Source: FEN-1297 sp046704255 (lineage in GTDB: Bacteria > Bacteroidota > Ignavibacteria > Ignavibacteriales > Ignavibacteriaceae). Taken from it: DNA of 64,000 nt. Made by a program: the position numbers and the translations under genes. Location: contig JBJKSH010000106.1 of the NCBI GenBank assembly GCA_046704255.1, forward strand, positions 57,048-121,047, given 5' to 3'. Under the pieces are notes generated by a model that was given only the letters and a program-made list of their open reading frames with translations, made no database searches and was not told the origin of the DNA. Below, piece by piece: positions 34,316-44,600 of the stretch; the stretch's first letter is position 1, and every line of letters begins with the position of its first letter.

Positions 34316-35005
34316 TCACCCGGCAAGTTCTTTCAACTTATTCATGTCTTCAATAAAAATTGTCTTTCCATGAATTTTTATGATGTTTTTATCGCGTAGT
34401 TTTTTCATGGCGCGGGAAACAGTTTCGCTTATAGTACCTAGGTATGAGGCTAAAGCAGCAATTGAAACAGAAAGTTTAATAAAAGGTTCTGGTAGATTTT
34501 TTGTACCGGATTTTTCTATTTCATTAATAAGATAACCTGCCAGCCGGTTAATAACTTCTGTGAGAGATATTTCTGCTGCTTTTACACTTAAGGACTTTAA
34601 CCTGTTGGCAAAGCCGGTCATAATTTTGAAACTAAGCTTAGGCTTATTTTCAAGCAAGTTAAGAAATTCATTTTTAGGGATGAAAAGAAGAGTCGTATTT
34701 TCCAAAGCCTGTACATCTGCAGGGCAATCACCGCCGGCAAATAACGGAACATCTCCAAAAACATTAGGCGGAGTTATAAAGTGTAAAATAAATTCTTTTC
34801 CATCTTTAGATAATTTAAATATTTTTACAGAGCCTTTTATAACTATATAAAGTCCTTTGAATTCATCTCCTTCATGAAAAATATAATCATTCTTATTTAC
34901 TTTTAATAAATTGCTTAAAGCCATTATCTGCCTAAAATCCTCCACGCCAAGTTCCGAAAACAGAGGTACATCTCTTAAAGTTATTTTTGTAATTTGGTCT
35001 AACAT
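34316..35005 (-). CDS. Crp/Fnr-family transcriptional regulator (Dnr-like)
   Basis: 229 residues: an N-terminal cyclic-nucleotide-type beta barrel (about 10-125, 'NDYIFHEGDEFKGLYIVIKGSVKIFK', 'VFGDVPLFAGGDCPADVQALENT') and a C-terminal winged helix with recognition segment 'ASYLGTISETVSRAMKKLRDKNII'. The E-x-x-S-R pattern is that of Fnr/Dnr proteins that bind TTGA-N6-TCAA. Only one cysteine is present, so it is not an iron-sulfur Fnr; a Dnr/Nnr-type NO or redox sensor is more likely. It sits beside genes carrying TGACTTAAGTCA sites, its probable targets. Confidence 0.92.
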   Translation of the reverse strand: MLDQITKITLRDVPLFSELGVEDFRQIMALSNLLKVNKNDYIFHEGDEFKGLYIVIKGSVKIFKLSKDGKEFILHFITPPNVFGDVPLFAGGDCPADVQALENTTLLFIPKNEFLNLLENKPKLSFKIMTGFANRLKSLSVKAAEISLTEVINRLAGYLINEIEKSGTKNLPEPFIKLSVSIAALASYLGTISETVSRAMKKLRDKNIIKIHGKTIFIEDMNKLKELAG

Positions 35006-35223
35006 ATAATTAAGTATTGAGAGTCTAAATGCACACTCAGTAAATCCGAAATTAAATATGCTACAATTTAATTGCCGAAAAATAAAGCAAAGAATTGTAA
35101 TATATTTAAATTGAAGTTGTAACCGTCACAATTAAAATTATAAAAAAATTCCTATAATTGCAGGATGCAGTTGCGGAAAAGCAGACTGACTAATTAAAAT
35201 TTTTCTAAACCTAGCCTGAAAAA

Positions 35224-37113
35224 ATGAATAGCAGAATTTGGGAAAAAAATCCTGGGCTGCCCGGCTTGCCGGTGGCTCCGTCTATGGAACCTACCTTGCA
35301 GGAAATTTTTCTGCCCAAAGAAAAAACAATAAATAAATATCGAACAATACAGATTGCTGTTATTGCAATGGTGGTTGGAATTATCGGCGGCCTTATTGCT
35401 CAAATTTTATTAAGATTGATAGGGTTAATTACCAACATCTCTTTTTACGGAGTATTTTCTTTTGCAGAAAGTTCGCCGGCAAATAATCACCTGGGATTAT
35501 GGGAAATATTAATTCCTATTGCCGGTGCAATAGTAATTGGCTTTATGGCAAAATACGGCTCGGCTGCCGTAATGGGTGATGGTATACCGGAAGCAATGGA
35601 ACAGGTTTTGTCTAATGAGAGTAAGGTGCAGCCGCGGCTTACCTGGTTAAAGCCGCTGTCGGCAGCTATTTCAATTGGTACCGGCGGGCCGTTTGGAGCT
35701 GAAGGACCTATAATAGCTACAGGAGGAGCCTTTGGATCATTAATCGGGCAGTTATTAAGAACCAGTTCAGATGAACGAAAAATTCTTTTAGCCTCCGGTG
35801 CGGCAGCGGGGCTTGCTGCTACTTTCGGCAGCCCAGTTGCATCTGTCTTGTTAGCAGTAGAAATTCTACTTTTTGAATTCAGTCCGCAATCTTTAATACC
35901 GGTTACACTTGCAAGTGCATCTGCAACTGCCGTAAGAATATTTTTTGTAGGAACAGCTCCGCTATTTGTAATGAGCAACGTAGCGGAACCGGGTTCTTTA
36001 GCTTTGATTATATATCTAATGCTGGGAGCTGTTGTAGGTGTCTGCTCTGTGTTCGTTACAAAGTCTGTTTATTGGGTTGAGGACAGTTTTAAGAAATTGC
36101 CCGTACATTGGATGTGGTGGCCTGCAATTGGTGCAGTTGCTGTGGGAGTGATCGGGTATTTTGTTCCGCATACACTGGGAGTGGGGTATGATAACATAAA
36201 TAATATCCTGAATGACTCAATCCTTGGCCGGGCGCTTTTAATTTTGTTTATTTTCAAATTTATATCATGGACCATCTCCCTCGGAAGCGGTACATCCGGC
36301 GGAACCATTGCACCATTATTTACAATCGGAGGAGGGCTTGGCGCATTCTTAGGTTCAATCGTATTAACATTGTTTCCTAATTGCGGACTTGATGTACGAA
36401 TTGCGGCACTTGTCGGGATGGCTGCTATGTTTGCCGGTTCTGCCCGTACTTTGTTATTTTCAATAATATTTGCTTTTGAAACTACACGTCAGCCTTCCGG
36501 CATTCTTCCGCTGCTGGCTGCGTGCAGCGCAGCTTATCTTGTTTCCAGCCTAATGATGAAAAATACTATTATGACTGAGAAAATTGTTAGAAGAGGAGTA
36601 AATGTACCGGTTGAATATGAAGCGGACTTTCTCGACCAAATGTCGGTTAAAGAATATGAAACAAAAAAAGTATATTCAATTTCTGCTGAAGATATAATTT
36701 CAAAAGTACTTGAATGGCTTACCTCCGGAGAACCGGGAAGCCTGCATCACGGCTATGCTGTAATTGATAAAGACAAAAAGCTTACCGGAATAATTTCCAG
36801 AAGAGAATTAGAAAAAGCTGGTGATACGGGAAAAAAAGTAAAAGATATTTTAACAAAACCGTTGATTGCAATTTATGAAGACAACTCTATAAGAGAAGCT
36901 GCTGATATGATGGCATATTATAAAGTGTCCCTTTTGCCTGTTGTAGAACGCGGAAATAAATACAAGTTAATCGGTGTAATTACTCATGATGATATTTTAA
37001 GAGCAAGAAGAAATTATATCGAAAAGGAAAATGCATATAAAAGATACATCAGCCTGCGAAATCTCAGAAATAAAAAAGAAAAGCAAAACGAGGATTCTAA
37101 TATTGAAGTCTGA
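35224..37113 (+). CDS. ClC-family chloride channel/antiporter with CBS domains
   Basis: 629 residues. The ClC core (about 45-460) has its selectivity-filter motifs: 'GDGIPEAMEQ' (GSGIP position, with Asp for Ser), 'GTGGPFGAEGPIIATGG' (GxEGP with the gating glutamate) and 'GSGTSGGTIAPLFTIGG'. A CBS pair follows (about 480-600: 'EPGSLHHGYAVIDKDKKLTGIISRREL' and 'YYKVSLLPVVERGNKYKLIGVITHDDIL'). It exchanges or conducts anions across the inner membrane. Divergent from the Crp/Fnr gene with a 218-bp shared region. The start is uncertain, since no good ribosome binding site is present. Confidence 0.93.
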   Translation: MNSRIWEKNPGLPGLPVAPSMEPTLQEIFLPKEKTINKYRTIQIAVIAMVVGIIGGLIAQILLRLIGLITNISFYGVFSFAESSPANNHLGLWEILIPIAGAIVIGFMAKYGSAAVMGDGIPEAMEQVLSNESKVQPRLTWLKPLSAAISIGTGGPFGAEGPIIATGGAFGSLIGQLLRTSSDERKILLASGAAAGLAATFGSPVASVLLAVEILLFEFSPQSLIPVTLASASATAVRIFFVGTAPLFVMSNVAEPGSLALIIYLMLGAVVGVCSVFVTKSVYWVEDSFKKLPVHWMWWPAIGAVAVGVIGYFVPHTLGVGYDNINNILNDSILGRALLILFIFKFISWTISLGSGTSGGTIAPLFTIGGGLGAFLGSIVLTLFPNCGLDVRIAALVGMAAMFAGSARTLLFSIIFAFETTRQPSGILPLLAACSAAYLVSSLMMKNTIMTEKIVRRGVNVPVEYEADFLDQMSVKEYETKKVYSISAEDIISKVLEWLTSGEPGSLHHGYAVIDKDKKLTGIISRRELEKAGDTGKKVKDILTKPLIAIYEDNSIREAADMMAYYKVSLLPVVERGNKYKLIGVITHDDILRARRNYIEKENAYKRYISLRNLRNKKEKQNEDSNIEV

Positions 37114-37439
37114 TTTAACAAATAAGATGACTAACATTTTACAGTTCATCCGTGCAGGTAGTTAGAATGCCTGTGAATAAAGTGCAGAATTCTGGTGTGA
37201 TGAAGTAAGTTGAAATGCAGATAATTATACAAGCGGCGTATACTGATAACCAAAATTTGAAATGCCGCTGGATGGCTCAAAAAAATATATTGAAGGAATG
37301 AAGATGGTTTTGGTTAAATAATGTCTGGTTGGGTTTGCCGCATCATATTTTGTTATATAAGCCGGTGTTTTGTAAATGCCTGCTTATTGGGTTTAAACAT
37401 ATTTGTTAATAAATAGATTCATTTAGCTACTAGGATCAG
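37114..37439. other. noncoding, eroded region
   Basis: About 325 bp with no open gene. Short protein-like fragments do not join in any frame. It abuts the transposase remnant and is probably insertion-related debris. Confidence 0.4.
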
Positions 37440-37740
37440 CTTCCCTTTATTAGCTTTGCCCAACTTACATATCGTCAGTCTCTAAGAGACATTGAAACAT
37501 GTTTAAAAGCGATGCAATGGAATCTTTATCATCTAGGAATAAAAAATAAAATATCTAAAAGTATCCTGGTATATGCAAACTAAAAAGAAATTGGCGAATC
37601 TATCCTGACTTTGCTCAAAATTTTATTGCTAAAGCCAGAGAACTATATCGTAATGAAGATTTTGACAAAGAACTCGATGAAATCATTTATTCGCTTGATT
37701 CAACAACAATAGATCGAATTAATATTTTCTCATTCATTAG
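37440..37740 (+). pseudogene. IS4-family transposase remnant
   Basis: One frame from about 37452 reads 'SFAQLTYRQSLRDIETCLKA', 'MQWNLYHLGI', then after an in-frame TAA (in 'LVYAN*KRNWRIY') 'FAQNFIAKARELYRNEDF' and 'EIIYSLDSTTID'. This is the N-terminal third of IS4-type DDE transposases, up to the first catalytic aspartate ('LDSTTID'). The rest of the transposase is absent. No terminal inverted repeats could be identified. Confidence 0.7.
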
Positions 37741-37755
37741 ATACACTTTCATTTA

Positions 37756-38436
37756 TTAGTTGTTGATTGATTTTTCTATAACCAAATGCATTGCCCTATC
37801 ACTTGAAGTATGATTAGTACATTTATAACCCAATGATTTGAGGTCCAAATTCAAATAAAGATTTTCTCCACTTCCTAAAATTACAGGGGATACAACTAGA
37901 TGTAATTCATCTACTAATTGAGCCTTAAGATATAGGCGAATTGTATTAATACCGCCGCCAAGTCTTACATCTTTGCCATTAGCAGAATCAAAAGCTCTTT
38001 CAAGTGCTGCTTGAATCCCATCCGTTACAAAATGAAAAGTAGAGCCGCCTTCCATCTCGATTGTATCGCGCTTATGATTAGTTAAGATAAAGACAAGTAC
38101 ATGATATGGCGGATTTTCTCCCCACCATCCTTTCCAATTAATATTGGGCAAGCCTCGATAAGGACTAAACATATTACGCCCTAAAATCCAAGCGCCAATA
38201 TTTTTAAAGCCTTTTTCGGCAAAATCATTATCAACTCCTGATTTGCCATCACTCTTCCCTAATATGTTTCGTTGAAAAGTTTTTGTGGGGTAAAACCATT
38301 GTTGAAGCTCTGTCCCCCCAATTCCCATAGGATTTTCAAGACTTTGATTTGGTCCTGCGCCAAAGCCGTCCGCCGATATAGAAAAACATGCAACTCGTAA
38401 TTTTTGCATTTGTAATTTTCTTTTTTGGCTTTCCAT
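37756..38436 (-). CDS. RibD C-terminal/dihydrofolate reductase-like protein
   Basis: 226 residues: 'LRVACFSISADGFGAGPNQSLENPMGIGGTELQQWFYPTKTFQ', then 'AWILGRNMFSPYRG', 'FHFVTDGIQAALERAFDSANGKDVRLGGGINTIRLYLKAQLVDELHLVVSPVILGSGENLY'. This is the RibD_C fold of DHFR-like NADPH reductases, common as stand-alone enzymes of unknown substrate. AAAGGGAT precedes ATG 38436; an internal Met at residue 10 is an alternative start. It shares its family, but not close identity, with the gene at 40859. Confidence 0.88.
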   Translation of the reverse strand: MESQKRKLQMQKLRVACFSISADGFGAGPNQSLENPMGIGGTELQQWFYPTKTFQRNILGKSDGKSGVDNDFAEKGFKNIGAWILGRNMFSPYRGLPNINWKGWWGENPPYHVLVFILTNHKRDTIEMEGGSTFHFVTDGIQAALERAFDSANGKDVRLGGGINTIRLYLKAQLVDELHLVVSPVILGSGENLYLNLDLKSLGYKCTNHTSSDRAMHLVIEKSINN

Positions 38437-38544
38437 TTTTTATCCCTTTTTTGATTATAATAAGATTGTTTAAGTGAACTATCGGAAACCTACCAAAACA
38501 TACCGGAAAGGAAAAGGGTTATATGCGTCAATCTTCCATGCTTA

Positions 38545-39537
38545 TCAAGCCATAGCATACTTATTGTACTTGTTTCTGTATTCCAATGGCGATATCCCGG
38601 TAATTTTCCTAAACACCTCCCGAAATGCTTTCTCATCGGAATAACCGGTTTCATACATAACTTCATTAATTGTCTTTCGACTGGTTTCAAATGCTTTTTT
38701 TGCTATTTCAATTTTTACTCTTTGAGAATATTCAAAGGGAGTGTTTCCGGTTGCTTTGATAAATCTTCTGTCAAAGTTTCGTCTGCTGACGGAGAACATC
38801 GAAGATAAATTCTCGACTGATATTTTTTCTTGCGGCTTGCTTTCAATATATTCTTGTGCTTTTTTTATTACTTCATCTCCATGAAGTCTTTGTCCTGTAA
38901 ATATAGAGAATGGAGATTGGCTATACCTGTCTATTTCAATCTGATATAACTTGGAACAATAAATAGCAGTCTGCCTGTCATAATACTTTTCAATTAAGTA
39001 AATAATAAGGTTCAAAAAAGAATAACCGCCGCCGTTGGTACAAATTCCATTTTCATCAATAATTGATTTTTCCGTTTTTAATTTTACTTTGGGATATAAT
39101 CTTCTGAATTCATCTACGACAGACCAATGTGTAGAACAGTTTTTCCAATCCAGAAGACCTGTTGCTGCCAGCGTAAATGCACCCGTACACATACTAACTA
39201 CTTCTGCACCTTCCCTATATTTCTTCAATATCCAATCAATCAACAATTGATTTCCTTTTCCGGCTTTTTCATAACTGCGGATTAATGAAGAAGGAATAAT
39301 GATAAGATTTGTTTTTGCTATTTCCGATATGTTAATCTGAGGTATCACGTTAAGCAAGCCGCCCAGGAATTCAGCTTCTTTTGAAACACCAGCCATCTGG
39401 ATTTTAAACAATTCATCTTTGTCATTATCCTTCCAATATTTATTTGCACCTGAAAAAATCTCATAGGCGCCAATTATACAGGATACTGTGTTTAAGTCAG
39501 TTTGCCCGTCCGGAATTAAGATAGTAAGATGTTTCAT
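38545..39537 (-). CDS. GlxA-type AraC-family transcriptional regulator
   Basis: 330 residues: an N-terminal DJ-1/PfpI-like domain (about 1-195, 'HLTILIPDGQTDLNTVSCIIGAYEIF', nucleophile-elbow region 'GAEVVSMCTGAFTLAATGLLDWKNCSTHW') and a C-terminal AraC helix-turn-helix pair (about 225-325, 'ISVENLSSMFSVSRRNFDRRFIKATGNTPFEYSQRVKIEIAKKAFETSRKTINEVMYETGYSDEKAFREVFRKITGISP'). Such regulators control neighbouring metabolic genes; the flanking reductase and SRPBCC genes are candidates. AAAGGAAAAAAT precedes the start. Confidence 0.93.
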   Translation of the reverse strand: MKHLTILIPDGQTDLNTVSCIIGAYEIFSGANKYWKDNDKDELFKIQMAGVSKEAEFLGGLLNVIPQINISEIAKTNLIIIPSSLIRSYEKAGKGNQLLIDWILKKYREGAEVVSMCTGAFTLAATGLLDWKNCSTHWSVVDEFRRLYPKVKLKTEKSIIDENGICTNGGGYSFLNLIIYLIEKYYDRQTAIYCSKLYQIEIDRYSQSPFSIFTGQRLHGDEVIKKAQEYIESKPQEKISVENLSSMFSVSRRNFDRRFIKATGNTPFEYSQRVKIEIAKKAFETSRKTINEVMYETGYSDEKAFREVFRKITGISPLEYRNKYNKYAMA

Positions 39538-39687
39538 AATTATTTTTTCCTTTTTAGATAAATATAAATATTAAAGTTGTCCATATCAACCTATCATAAA
39601 GTCTATTTCCCTACTTGTAACGGTACTATCTAGCCATTAGTTTTGCCTTGTAAAATTTAACGATGAAAAATTTAAGGAGTTAGAATT

Positions 39688-40182
39688 ATGAAAAATGAAA
39701 ATTACACGACCACTTTTTCAGTAGATAAGATTCCTGAGGAAGTTTTCAATGCAGTCAACAACGTTCGCGGATGGTGGTCGGAACAAATTGAAGGCTGCAC
39801 ATACCGGCTGAACGATGAATTTATTTACCGATATAAGGATGTTCATGTTTGTATGATTAAATTGATAGAAGTCATTCCGAACAAAAAAGTGGTTTGGCTT
39901 GTTCTTAACAACCACTTTAATTTCACAAAGGATAAAAGTGAATGAATTGGAACTAAGATGTTTTTTGAAATTTCGGAGAACAATGGCTTAACTCACCTGC
40001 ATTTTACTCATGAGGGATTAGTCCCTCAATATGAATGTTACCAGGTTTGATTTGATGCATGGACGAGTTATATACAGGGCAGTTTAAAAAATTTAATTAC
40101 TTTCGGGAAGGGAAATCCGAACACTAAAGAAGCCGGACTCAATTCTGAATTAATTGAAAAATGGAAGCTTCCCGCAAAATAA
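39688..40182 (+). pseudogene. SRPBCC protein gene with two in-frame TGA codons
   Basis: ATG 39688 (AAGGAGTTAG upstream) opens a frame of 164 codons to TAA 40180-40182 that aligns end to end with the intact paralogue at 40278. It is interrupted by TGA at 39943-39945, where the paralogue has Trp (SEW), and TGA at 40048-40050, where the paralogue has Cys (YDACSNAW versus YQV-stop-FDAW). No frameshift is present. The simplest view is a recent pseudogene. Recoding is unlikely because other genes here end in TGA. Confidence 0.75.
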
Positions 40183-40277
40183 TTCAAGCGCAAAAGGATT
40201 GCGCTATAGTTTTATTAATATACTGTTAAAACATATAAATATCTATCAACAAATTATAAATAATAGGAGATAATATT

Positions 40278-40721
40278 ATGAAAGGACAAAATTATTCCAC
40301 AACTTTCTCAGTAGATAAAACTCCTGAAGAAGTTTTTAATGCTATCAACAATGTTCGTGGATGGTGGTCGGGGGAAGTTGAAGGAAATACGGATAAACCC
40401 GGTGCCGAATTCACATACCGGGTTCCGGGCGCTCATTATTCCAAACAAAGGATTACCGAATTCTCTTCCGGTAAAAAAATAATATGGCATGTGTCGGATG
40501 CAAACCTAAGCTTCGTAAAAGAAAAGAGTGAGTGGAAAGACACAGACATTATTTTTGAGATTACTAAAAAAGGCAGAAAGACGGAAATACATTTCACACA
40601 TAAAGGTCTTATACCTGAGGTTGAATGTTACGATGCCTGCTCCAATGCCTGGGGCGCGCTAGTTAACGGTAACCTGCGCAAGCTGATCATTACGGGAAAA
40701 GCTCAGCCAAGCCCATGGTAA
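40278..40721 (+). CDS. SRPBCC (AHSA1-like) domain protein
   Basis: 147 residues: 'NYSTTFSVDKTPEEVFNAINNVRGWWSGEVEGNTDKPGAEFTYRVPGAHYSKQRITEF', then 'DTDIIFEITKKGRKTEIHFTHKGLIPEVECYDACSNAWGALVNGNLRKLI'. Typical SRPBCC ligand-binding fold with the conserved W-W-S. Function unknown. AGGAGATAAT precedes the ATG. It is the intact member of a tandem pair, with the TGA-interrupted copy 95 bp upstream. Confidence 0.9.
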   Translation: MKGQNYSTTFSVDKTPEEVFNAINNVRGWWSGEVEGNTDKPGAEFTYRVPGAHYSKQRITEFSSGKKIIWHVSDANLSFVKEKSEWKDTDIIFEITKKGRKTEIHFTHKGLIPEVECYDACSNAWGALVNGNLRKLIITGKAQPSPW

Positions 40722-40858
40722 TTTGCTGCTTGACCGGAAAGATAAAACGGCAAAGTCTATAAAAGTAAATAACGATAATTATCACAAATAGAAATTAGCA
40801 GTTCTTATAGATTATAAGTGAAAAATACTTGCACAATTAATTATAAAGGAAAATCGTT

Positions 40859-41458
40859 TTGGGAAAGATTATCATCACTGAGAATGTTTCACTCGACGGA
40901 GTCGTTCAGGATCCCACAGGTGAGGAAGGTTTCAAATACGGAGGATGGTTTCTCCGGGTTACAGATAAGGATCGTGCAGAGTGGGCAAAGGCAGCTACCG
41001 AAGAAGCACTTAACACCGAAGCCTGGCTGTTGGGCAGACGGAGTTATGAGTTCTTTGCCTCCAGGTGGCCATCAAGGAGCGGCCTGCTTGCGGATAGGTT
41101 GAATAGTCTTCACAAATATGTTGTTTCTTCAACTCTCGAAAATCCTACATGGAATAATACGACTGTACTAAAAGGTGAAGTATTAAAAGAAGTCTCCCAA
41201 CTGAAGCAGAAGGTAAACGGAGACATTGTCGTTCCTGCCAGTAATCAGCTAGTACAAGCCTTAATGGAACACGACCTCGTGGACGGAATGCGGTTGATGA
41301 TCTTTCCATGCGTGTTTGGAACCGGCATCCGTCTATTTGGCGAGACCGGCAGCAAGATGCAAATGCGACTTATCGTAATTAAGAGTGTCGGTGATAATCT
41401 CGCATTTCTTACTTACGAGTTTGTAAAGGATACCAGCCGGTTTGGTAATATCGGCTAA
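40859..41458 (+). CDS. RibD C-terminal/dihydrofolate reductase-like protein
   Basis: 199 residues from TTG 40859, with AAAGGA at 40845-40850. 'GKIIITENVSLDGVVQDPTGEEGFKYGGW', 'AWLLGRRSYEFFASRWPSRSG', 'YVVSSTLENPTWNNTTVLKG', 'DIVVPASNQLVQALMEHDLVDGMRLMIFPCVFGTGIRLF' are the DHFR-like RibD_C features; 'PASNQL' replaces the usual G-S/G-xx-L NADPH loop. The last residues after 'YEFVKDT' lie on DNA that, on the other strand, encodes part of a dehydrogenase fragment, so the natural C-terminus has probably been replaced. Confidence 0.85.
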   Translation: MGKIIITENVSLDGVVQDPTGEEGFKYGGWFLRVTDKDRAEWAKAATEEALNTEAWLLGRRSYEFFASRWPSRSGLLADRLNSLHKYVVSSTLENPTWNNTTVLKGEVLKEVSQLKQKVNGDIVVPASNQLVQALMEHDLVDGMRLMIFPCVFGTGIRLFGETGSKMQMRLIVIKSVGDNLAFLTYEFVKDTSRFGNIG

Positions 41459-41629
41459 AATTGCTTTCCCGTTTATTTTTAATGCTGTCTCATCTATTTC
41501 ATCTTTATTCAAGGCAGAAGTTATAATTACTCTTTCACCTTTCTCGGAATAAGCCTCTGCAATAACTTTGCCTATTCCTCTTCCGCCGCTTGTAACAATA
41601 GCTACCTTTCTGTTTAATTTCTTAGGCAT
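41435..41629 (-). pseudogene. 5' fragment of a short-chain dehydrogenase (SDR) gene
   Basis: From ATG 41629, with AAGGAGATAAT upstream, the minus strand reads 'KLNRKVAIVTSGGRGIGKVI', then 'AEAYSEKGERVIITS' and 'ALNKDEIDETALKINGKAIL', the SDR Rossmann start with its nucleotide loop at residues 13-20. Homology ends near 'ADITKP', where the frame runs into antisense of the reductase gene. The catalytic Tyr-Lys half is absent here; a similar SDR 3' half is at 47277-47665. Confidence 0.75.
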
Positions 41630-41646
41630 ATTATCTCCTTCAAGAA

Positions 41647-44600
41647 TTATTTGAGTAATATCATCTTCCTTGTTTCTCTATATTCTGCACTTCCATTATC
41701 CGGTTTTGCTGAAAGAGAATAGAAGTAAACACCGCTTGCTAATTTTATTCCGTTGAAATTAATTGAATAATTACCGGCTGCTTGTTTCTTATCGACTAGA
41801 GTTGTTATATACTGTCCAATTGAGTTATAGATTATAATTTTTACATCCGATTCTTTTTTAATTGAATAGTCTATCCTGGTTGTCGGGTTAAACGGATTCG
41901 GATAGTTTTGCAGTAGCTTAAAGCTATTAACAATTTTCTCTTCCTTAACATCTGTTACGTTAAGATTAAAAGAATACTTAAGAGAATCCCTGTTACCGTT
42001 ATAATCCGTAGTTTGTATGTTTACATTAATAGTACCGGTCAGACTGTCTTTTCCGGAAAGGTTATAAAATATCATTTGATTAGTCGGATCAAAAGATGCA
42101 CTTAATGTATCGCCGTTGGCTATTAAATATGTTCTGCTCCAATCAACTCCTACTCCGTATTGATTATCCTGTATTTTAGCATAAATCTCCGGGAATGTTG
42201 TAAATGTGCTTCCATCTTTCGGTCCGTAATCTATTATCTGCGGAGGGGTTTTGTCATCTGTATTTGTTAATTCAATTCCCAGCAAATAATTCGCCATATA
42301 ACTCACACTTGCTTCTATCGTATCGCCTTTAAGCTTCCCGCCTTCGGATATCCAGCTATTGTTTGTATGATCGTATCTGTAAATTTTTATTCTTGATGTA
42401 TCTGCAAGCGTAAATCCGTTTGCCGAAAGCTTTGCAGTATCAATTGTCATCTTTAGTGTAAAAGGTGTATTAACGGAATCGATAGTAGAATCTTGCCCAA
42501 TGGGGATAAAGCTGATTTTCATATTATCGCTTACTGCTATCATCATTGTCTTAACAGAACTTAAGATAACCTTTTTCTTAATTATGCTTCTATGGAATAT
42601 TTTTGTTGAGGAATAATAATTTTTAACAGTAGGTACATTAAAACGTTTGCTCCACAAGTGAGGATAATTAGGTGAATAAGACGATGCATACAACTGCCCG
42701 TTCTGTGAAAAACTTCCTTGTATGCTTCCGATTATTTTTCCCGTTTTGTTTATACCGTTCATTACAAAACTCTTACCTGCATTTATTAATTTATTCGTTG
42801 TACTCAAAATATTGTTAAACGTAGTTTTTACAAGTTCAACCGTGCCGTTAATAAGACTTGTAAAGTAAGCCCGCAAATCAAAGTTATCCATTTGATTGGA
42901 ATATCCGGTAGAATACATCAGGTAATTGTAATTGTTTCCATAAACTAGAGAATATTTCCTGGGGAAAGATGTTTCATCAAAATATTTTAAATCCATTCCA
43001 ATATTAAAACCTAAACCAACTCCCAAACCCTTGTCAATACTGATATCAAAAGGCATATCGATTCCTTTGCCTAAATTTTCATACGTGGTAATCTGGACCG
43101 GAGATATTTTATAGTTTTTGGAAAGGGTATTCATTATTATAGGAAGTTCTATACCTAAAGTTTTTAAGTTTACAGTGTTGAGCGGAGATAAAAGTCCGTT
43201 AACCGAAAAATTACTGCCGTATAAAACATTAAGATAAGTACCCGGTACGGCTACAACGGTTTTATAAAATGATTCCAATGAGCCGCTCTGCAGACTTACA
43301 TTGGCTTCGTTTTCCAGCCAGAGATTTAACTGCTGAAGTTGATTGCTGCTGTTATAATATGCACGGGCTCCTGTTTCCATTCCCGTTCCAACTCCGAACA
43401 ATCCATTGTTACCTGTACTTAAGCTTACTCCGTCCTTGTTTGCAAACGAGAATTTTAACGCTGATAAATCATAATTATAAGCTTGAGTAACACCATAAGA
43501 TTTAGTTGCGTTACCTATCCCGGATAGTCCGTGCGGATAATAATTTGTGTATCCCATTAATGCACCGCTAATGGAACTTGCTCCAAGTTCAAGTTTTACA
43601 TCATCGAATTCGGCTTCAAAACCGGAATTCAGTGTTCCTTCAACTCCTAAACCCCATGAGTTTTTTGTTACTGCATCATTTAAGATAGAACCTATTCCGC
43701 TTATGTTAAGCAGTGTTTGCCTTACCGCGTTAACAAACAGTCCGAACGTTGGTGAAAAATTTCCAAAACCAAGTGATAATGTTTCCAAAATAAAACCTGC
43801 CTGTGTCATTTCTGCCTGGTCCGGAGTAATACCGGGAACGACGGATGTATTAATTGTCTGGCTTATTATTGATTTATCCGATACACCTACTTCGATACCG
43901 GCACTAATTTTACCTACTTCTTCTTCATTCACATCAGGTACTTGCAGAGATGTACCTAATCCAAATTCAAACCTGCGGCTCAAAGATATGTTATTATTCT
44001 GACCGGTATTAATTGTAAATCCCAATCCGCCGGTACCGGATACGGAGAGCTTTGCTAAATCCGCAGTGACTTCCTCATTTACTCCTATAGCTGCGCTTGC
44101 ACCTGCACTTCCCTCCGCAAAAAAATCTAGTGACCTGCTATAGTTAAGAGGTGTCATTTCAATATTAAAATTAGGAGGCGTATTATTTAGATGATAAACC
44201 GTATCACCGATTGTAACACTGTCTTGAATCGACATTGTTTGTTCGCCGCTTCCTAATTGAGAAAGCTCGCTTCCGGGTATACCAATTCTTAACAATCCCG
44301 GCTGAATAAATCTTCCCGAAGCCTGATACTGATTATTTTTTGAATCGATCAGAGTAACATTAAAATCGCTGCTATAAGACAAAGGTGTACTTTGGTTGAA
44401 CATATTAAAGTATACATACCCTGTTCCGTTTACCGGAACGGAATAATATTTTTCTACCGGTCCGCTTGTAAGTGATGTAATATCCGCAAATCCCTCAGCA
44501 GACCCGGAAAAACTAAGCTTAGTTACAAATATACCGCTGCTATCCCAAGCAGTTTGGTATGCTCCGGGTGTAGTAGGGAAATCCGGAGAAATAGCCTGCC

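Noticed and set aside
35487..35978. 163-codon minus-strand frame inside the ClC gene
   Set aside because: Antisense of the conserved channel core with no start signals.
38490..38690. 66-codon minus-strand frame overlapping the AraC gene end
   Set aside because: Shadow frame of the conserved AraC helix-turn-helix region.
39943..40050. TGA codons as evidence for a changed genetic code
   Set aside because: Intact genes in the window use TGG for Trp and several end in TGA, for example those at 18093 and 37113; the standard bacterial code holds.
40818..41102. 94-codon plus-strand frame overlapping the second reductase gene
   Set aside because: Out-of-frame shadow; the reductase frame carries the conserved motifs.
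43547..44002. 151-codon plus-strand frame inside the giant SBBP gene
   Set aside because: Antisense shadow; the minus strand encodes the continuous long protein.
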